This document shows, one piece after another, positions 5,471-7,470 of a DNA stretch of 7,470 bases. Source of the stretch: Planctomycetaceae bacterium (lineage in GTDB: Bacteria; Planctomycetota; Planctomycetia; Pirellulales; Thermoguttaceae); NCBI GenBank assembly GCA_031254675.1, contig JAIRTV010000031.1:1-7470 (forward strand), read 5' to 3'. A model generated the notes under the pieces. That model made no database searches. It had not been told where the DNA came from and was given only the letters and a program-made list of their open reading frames with translations. The translations under genes and the position numbers were made by a program. Each line of letters opens with the position of its first letter. Within the stretch, counting starts at the first letter, position 1.

Positions 5471-6256
5471 ATGGATACCAAGATTGGGAATGAAAATAAC
5501 ATTGAATCAATTCAAGCGGAATTGAAGTTCCTGCGGGAAAAGTTCTCCGAAGAATTGGAACGGCAAAAACTCGATGCATTGGCGGAATTTGCTGCCGGAG
5601 CAGGACACGAAATCAATAATCCATTGGCAATCATCAGCGGACACGCCCAATTATTATTGCGTGAAATCGAGAATACGGAACACCGTCGGCAACTTGCCGT
5701 CATTGCCGCCCAAGTCAAACGCGCTTACGAAATGATTGCGGACATCCGGTATTTCGCAAGACCACCCAAACCGGAAATCGAACATGTTAACCTCATCACC
5801 TGGTTGCAATCATTAGCCGAAGAACAAACTCCATTCATGCAGAAATTAGGAATCGAATTGCACGTCGAAACAGATTCCAATTCCGCGAATATCGAAACAG
5901 ATCCGGTACAACTTCGGCTTGTCGCGAATGCCTTATGTCGCAACGCCTGCGATATTCTCCAGAACGGCGGCAATATCTGGTTGCGGCTTCGGCAAATCGA
6001 AAACGGTTGGGAAATTGCCGTCGAAGACGATGGTCCCGGAGTCGCCCAAGAAATTCGTCCGCTTATTTTTTGTCCGTATTATTCGGGACGCCAAGCAGGA
6101 CGTGGTCTCGGGTTTGGATTGTCCAAAGCATGGAGGATTATGCAACAGTTAGGCGGCTCCATAACCTATCAACCCTCCGAAACCGGCGGTGCAAAATTTG
6201 TTGTACGACTCCTTCTTTCCAAACTTTCCGAAACGGCGGAAATTTTGACTCAATAG
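5471..6256 (+). CDS. Soluble orphan sensor histidine kinase (HisKA plus HATPase_c)
   Basis: 261-residue kinase with no signal peptide or membrane segment. Residues ~10-38 are a charged coiled-coil-like helix. The HisKA dimerisation domain follows, with H-box AAGAGHEINNPLAIISGHAQ (phospho-acceptor His46). The ATP-binding domain shows the N-box near NALCRNAC (Asn158), G1 DDGPG (186-190), and a combined F/G2 box YYSGRQAGRGLGFGLSKAWR (204-223). H-box and SGRxAGRGLGFGLSKxWRI are typical of planctomycete kinases. It should autophosphorylate and pass phosphate to a response regulator, but none is present here and no sensor domain is fused, so it probably takes its signal from a partner protein. ATG 5471 has GAGG 8 nt upstream, and no in-frame start lies between it and a stop at 5387. 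Its 3' end faces pstS 33 bp away. A role in phosphate sensing is possible but rests only on that proximity. Confidence 0.9.
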   Translation: MDTKIGNENNIESIQAELKFLREKFSEELERQKLDALAEFAAGAGHEINNPLAIISGHAQLLLREIENTEHRRQLAVIAAQVKRAYEMIADIRYFARPPKPEIEHVNLITWLQSLAEEQTPFMQKLGIELHVETDSNSANIETDPVQLRLVANALCRNACDILQNGGNIWLRLRQIENGWEIAVEDDGPGVAQEIRPLIFCPYYSGRQAGRGLGFGLSKAWRIMQQLGGSITYQPSETGGAKFVVRLLLSKLSETAEILTQ

Positions 6257-6270
6257 AACGAGAACCTTGC

Positions 6271-6284
6271 GGGAATTCGTTCCC
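6271..6284. terminator. Candidate shared hairpin between convergent kinase and pstS genes
   Basis: GGGAA-TTCG-TTCCC is a perfect 5-bp stem closing a UUCG tetraloop in plus-strand RNA; it also folds on the other strand with loop CGAA. It lies in the 33-bp gap between the two stop codons and could serve both genes. No T-run follows on either side and the stem is short, so efficiency as an intrinsic terminator is doubtful. Confidence 0.35.
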
Positions 6285-6289
6285 TGTTG

Positions 6290-7105
6290 TCAATATTTTG
6301 TGAACGGGACAAATCCTTTGGCAGTGATGACATCCTGCCCTTCTTCCGTCAAATAAAAATTGCAAAATTTCATCAACACCGAACCCATTTTCGGATAGCC
6401 ATCAGTAAAAAGATACAACGGTCGCGAAAGCGGATAGGTTCCGTTGGCAACCGATTCTTTGTTCGGTACGATATTTTCAAACTGAACAGTTGCAACTCCT
6501 TCTTGCAAAAAACCGATACCGACATAACCAATTGCGCCGGGAGTTGTGCTGATTCGGGTGAACATTTGCGGATTCGAATTGGTGTATTCGACACTGTTGC
6601 CGAGTTTCGCCTTGCCAACCGCCAATTCGTGGAACACTTCGTAGGTTCCCGACGACGTGTCACGGCTAATCGCCACTACTGGAATATTCGGACCGCCAAG
6701 CATTTGCCATGATTTGATTTTACCGGTGTAAATGTCGGTGACTTGTTGTTTGTTCAAACTCCGCACGGTGTTCGACGGATGCACGATAAAACAAACACCA
6801 TCCATACAAATCGTAAACGGAATTGGTATTCGTCCGGCAGCAATTGCTTTGGCGTACTCTTCCTTTTTCATAAACCGACTTGTTGCCGCAATATCGCAAC
6901 GCCCATCAATCAACGCCGCCACTCCATCACCAGAACCCGTCTTTTTCACCGTAAACCGAACATTGCTGTCCGATTTGGTCGCTTCAACAAACGCCTCGAC
7001 TATCGGACCAACCGTCGTCGAACCCTCAATACAAATCTCCTGCGAAACCACAAACGAAGTCAACACAGAAAATAAACAAATCGTCATCACTAGTTTTGTC
7101 ATCAT
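6290..7105 (-). CDS. pstS: PstS-like periplasmic phosphate-binding protein
   Basis: 271 residues from the chosen ATG: signal peptide ~1-22 (hydrophobic core, ending near VVSQ/E), then a PBP-like fold. Phosphate-binding loops are recognisable: EGSTTVGP (27-34), TGSGDG (56-61), ATSR (74-77) and SRDTSSGT (147-154), with IGYVG (192-196) and PLSRPLYLF (225-233) as family landmarks. It captures phosphate outside the inner membrane for the PstCAB transporter. Start choice: the frame opens 26 codons earlier at ATG 7183, but that has no ribosome binding site and hides the signal peptide, whereas ATG 7105 has GAGGA at 7-nt spacing. No pstC, pstA, pstB or phoU adjoins it; the next gene downstream is the convergent kinase. 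The upstream region carries a Pho-box-like array, which strongly suggests induction under phosphate starvation. Confidence 0.88.
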   Translation of the reverse strand: MMTKLVMTICLFSVLTSFVVSQEICIEGSTTVGPIVEAFVEATKSDSNVRFTVKKTGSGDGVAALIDGRCDIAATSRFMKKEEYAKAIAAGRIPIPFTICMDGVCFIVHPSNTVRSLNKQQVTDIYTGKIKSWQMLGGPNIPVVAISRDTSSGTYEVFHELAVGKAKLGNSVEYTNSNPQMFTRISTTPGAIGYVGIGFLQEGVATVQFENIVPNKESVANGTYPLSRPLYLFTDGYPKMGSVLMKFCNFYLTEEGQDVITAKGFVPFTKY

Positions 7106-7112
7106 TGTTTTT

Positions 7113-7117
7113 TCCTC
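7113..7117 (-). promoter_or_regulatory. Ribosome binding site GAGGA that fixes the pstS start
   Basis: GAGGA on the minus strand (7117-7113) lies 7 nt before the ATG at 7105. The ATG at 7183 has nothing comparable and falls next to the predicted transcription start, so the shorter protein is preferred. A second ATG directly after (7102) is equally in range. Confidence 0.7.
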
Positions 7118-7192
7118 AAAATGGAATAAAAGGTAAACGAAAATTAATACTCGCCAAATTCTTGACCAAGCATCAACAAACATCGAACACCC

Positions 7193-7198
7193 ATTGTA
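7193..7198 (-). promoter_or_regulatory. -10 box TACAAT of the pstS promoter
   Basis: TACAAT (5 of 6 to TATAAT) on the minus strand starts 10 bp downstream of the last Pho-box-like heptamer. This is the spacing seen at PhoB/PhoP-activated promoters, where the boxes replace the -35. Transcription would begin near 7186, with an untranslated leader of about 80 nt. Confidence 0.6.
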
Positions 7199-7208
7199 AT
7201 AAACGATT

Positions 7209-7259
7209 ATTAAGATTCGATTAAGATTTTGTTAAGATTCCATTAAGATTGCGTTAAAA
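7209..7259 (-). promoter_or_regulatory. Array of five Pho-box-like heptamers with 11-bp period upstream of pstS
   Basis: On the minus strand from 7259: TTTTAAC, TCTTAAT, TCTTAAC, TCTTAAT, TCTTAAT, separated by 4-bp spacers GCAA, GGAA, AAAA and CGAA. Unit starts on the plus strand are 7209, 7220, 7231, 7242 and 7253, exactly 11 bp apart. A 7+4 direct-repeat layout is the known architecture of PhoB/PhoP-family sites; the core CTTAAC/TTAACA also resembles cyanobacterial and Bacillus Pho boxes. The gene behind it is pstS, the usual target. A sixth, poor unit (GTTTATT, 7204-7198) may follow. The response regulator is not in this window. Confidence 0.75.
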
Positions 7260-7323
7260 TTGCGGCAACAATTCAGCAAAATTGTTTCGGATTCTCAATA
7301 GACTTTTTCTCCAGAAAGAAATG

Positions 7324-7364
7324 GAACACAGAAAACATGGCAAAAATTTGTGTTTTCCGTGTTC
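7324..7364 (+). repeat. Hairpin repeat, copy B, upstream of pstS
   Basis: GAACACAGAAAACA (7324-7337) pairs with TGTTTTCCGTGTTC (7351-7364), 13 of 14 positions with one A-C mismatch, around a 13-nt loop. It is the compact relative of copy A at 3726-3781, which has the same A-C mismatch and the same 3' flank TTCAAATAAAA. It is oriented away from pstS, toward the right edge. Confidence 0.6.
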
Positions 7365-7470
7365 AAATAAAATCATGGCCAAAGAAAGTATTAAAGTAAA
7401 ATACCTAGTATTTGGGAGAGGTTAAAGAAAAGTCTGATGTTGCCGAATTGTTAGGGGCAGCTTATTTTTT
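7365..7470. other. Unassigned right edge
   Basis: An ATG at 7375 gives only a 16-codon frame (MAKESIKVKYLVFGRG) with no ribosome binding site. A different frame, open from 7409 to the edge, reads YLGEVKEKSDVAELLGAAYF, which looks protein-like but has no acceptable start and follows a TAG. On the minus strand a short open frame enters from the edge. None can be accepted on this length; one may be the end of a gene beyond the window. Confidence 0.2.

Noticed and set aside
5325..5525. 66-codon plus-strand frame just before and overlapping the histidine kinase
   Set aside because: It starts at GTG, with later ATGs at 5340 and 5376, none preceded by a ribosome binding site; it overlaps the kinase start by 55 bases and shows no family features. 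A translated leader cannot be fully excluded.
6287..6712. 141-codon plus-strand frame antisense to pstS
   Set aside because: Opposite a well-supported phosphate-binding protein; Arg/Phe/His/Asn-rich product without domains.
7106..7183. 26-codon N-terminal extension of pstS from ATG 7183
   Set aside because: It has no ribosome binding site, would place the signal peptide internally, and begins at the predicted transcription start; ATG 7105 has GAGGA at good spacing.
7209..7259. Reading the 11-bp repeat array as a CRISPR or origin iteron array
   Set aside because: Units are too short and spacers are 4 bp, which excludes CRISPR; for iterons there is no replication gene, while placement relative to a -10 box and pstS fits a Pho operator.

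Overview
The window looks like chromosomal DNA of a planctomycete (Planctomycetota), probably an AT-leaning lineage. The main evidence is the gene at 3816-4979. It combines a type IV prepilin-like N-terminus with the DUF1559 (SBP_bac_10) C-terminal signature, a family found in large paralogous numbers almost only in planctomycetes and close relatives. It is followed by a small lipoprotein of the kind often paired with DUF1559 genes. A histidine kinase with the planctomycete-type H-box and 'SGRxAGRGLGFGLSKxWRI' signature agrees. The phylum is inferred from protein families only.

Layout. 1-322 (+): tail of a gene entering from the left, possibly an ABC-2/NatB-type permease. 323-577: AT-rich gap with a 145-bp element bounded by 13-bp inverted repeats (MITE-like). 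578-2974 (-): secreted FAD-dependent oxidoreductase with a carbohydrate-binding-like N-terminal module and an F5/8 type C (discoidin-like) C-terminal module. 3192-3689 (-): small lipoprotein. 3816-4979 (-): DUF1559 prepilin-like protein. 4980-5470: regulatory region with a sigma70-like promoter, a strong ribosome binding site, a 43-codon leader frame, a G12 tract and degenerate heptamer repeats. 5471-6256 (+): soluble orphan histidine kinase. 6290-7105 (-): PstS-like phosphate-binding protein, convergent with the kinase. 7106-7470: pstS upstream region with five Pho-box-like heptamers, then a hairpin repeat and unassigned DNA at the edge.

How the parts relate. The DUF1559 gene and lipoprotein are probably one envelope unit, read from the promoter at 5196-5224. 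The oxidoreductase probably has its own promoter, because a terminator-like hairpin follows the lipoprotein. pstS appears to be a single-gene phosphate-starvation transcription unit: five TCTTAAT-like heptamers recur every 11 bp and sit 10 bp upstream of a TACAAT -10 box. The kinase has no response regulator beside it, and no link to phosphate sensing can be shown.

Most interesting points: (1) the G12 tract, where losing one G would fuse a well-initiated ATG frame to the DUF1559 protein (phase variation, slippage or a sequencing error); (2) the very regular Pho-box array; (3) a hairpin repeat present in two distant copies with a compensatory base-pair change; (4) the MITE-like element. No rRNA, tRNA or CRISPR array was seen.
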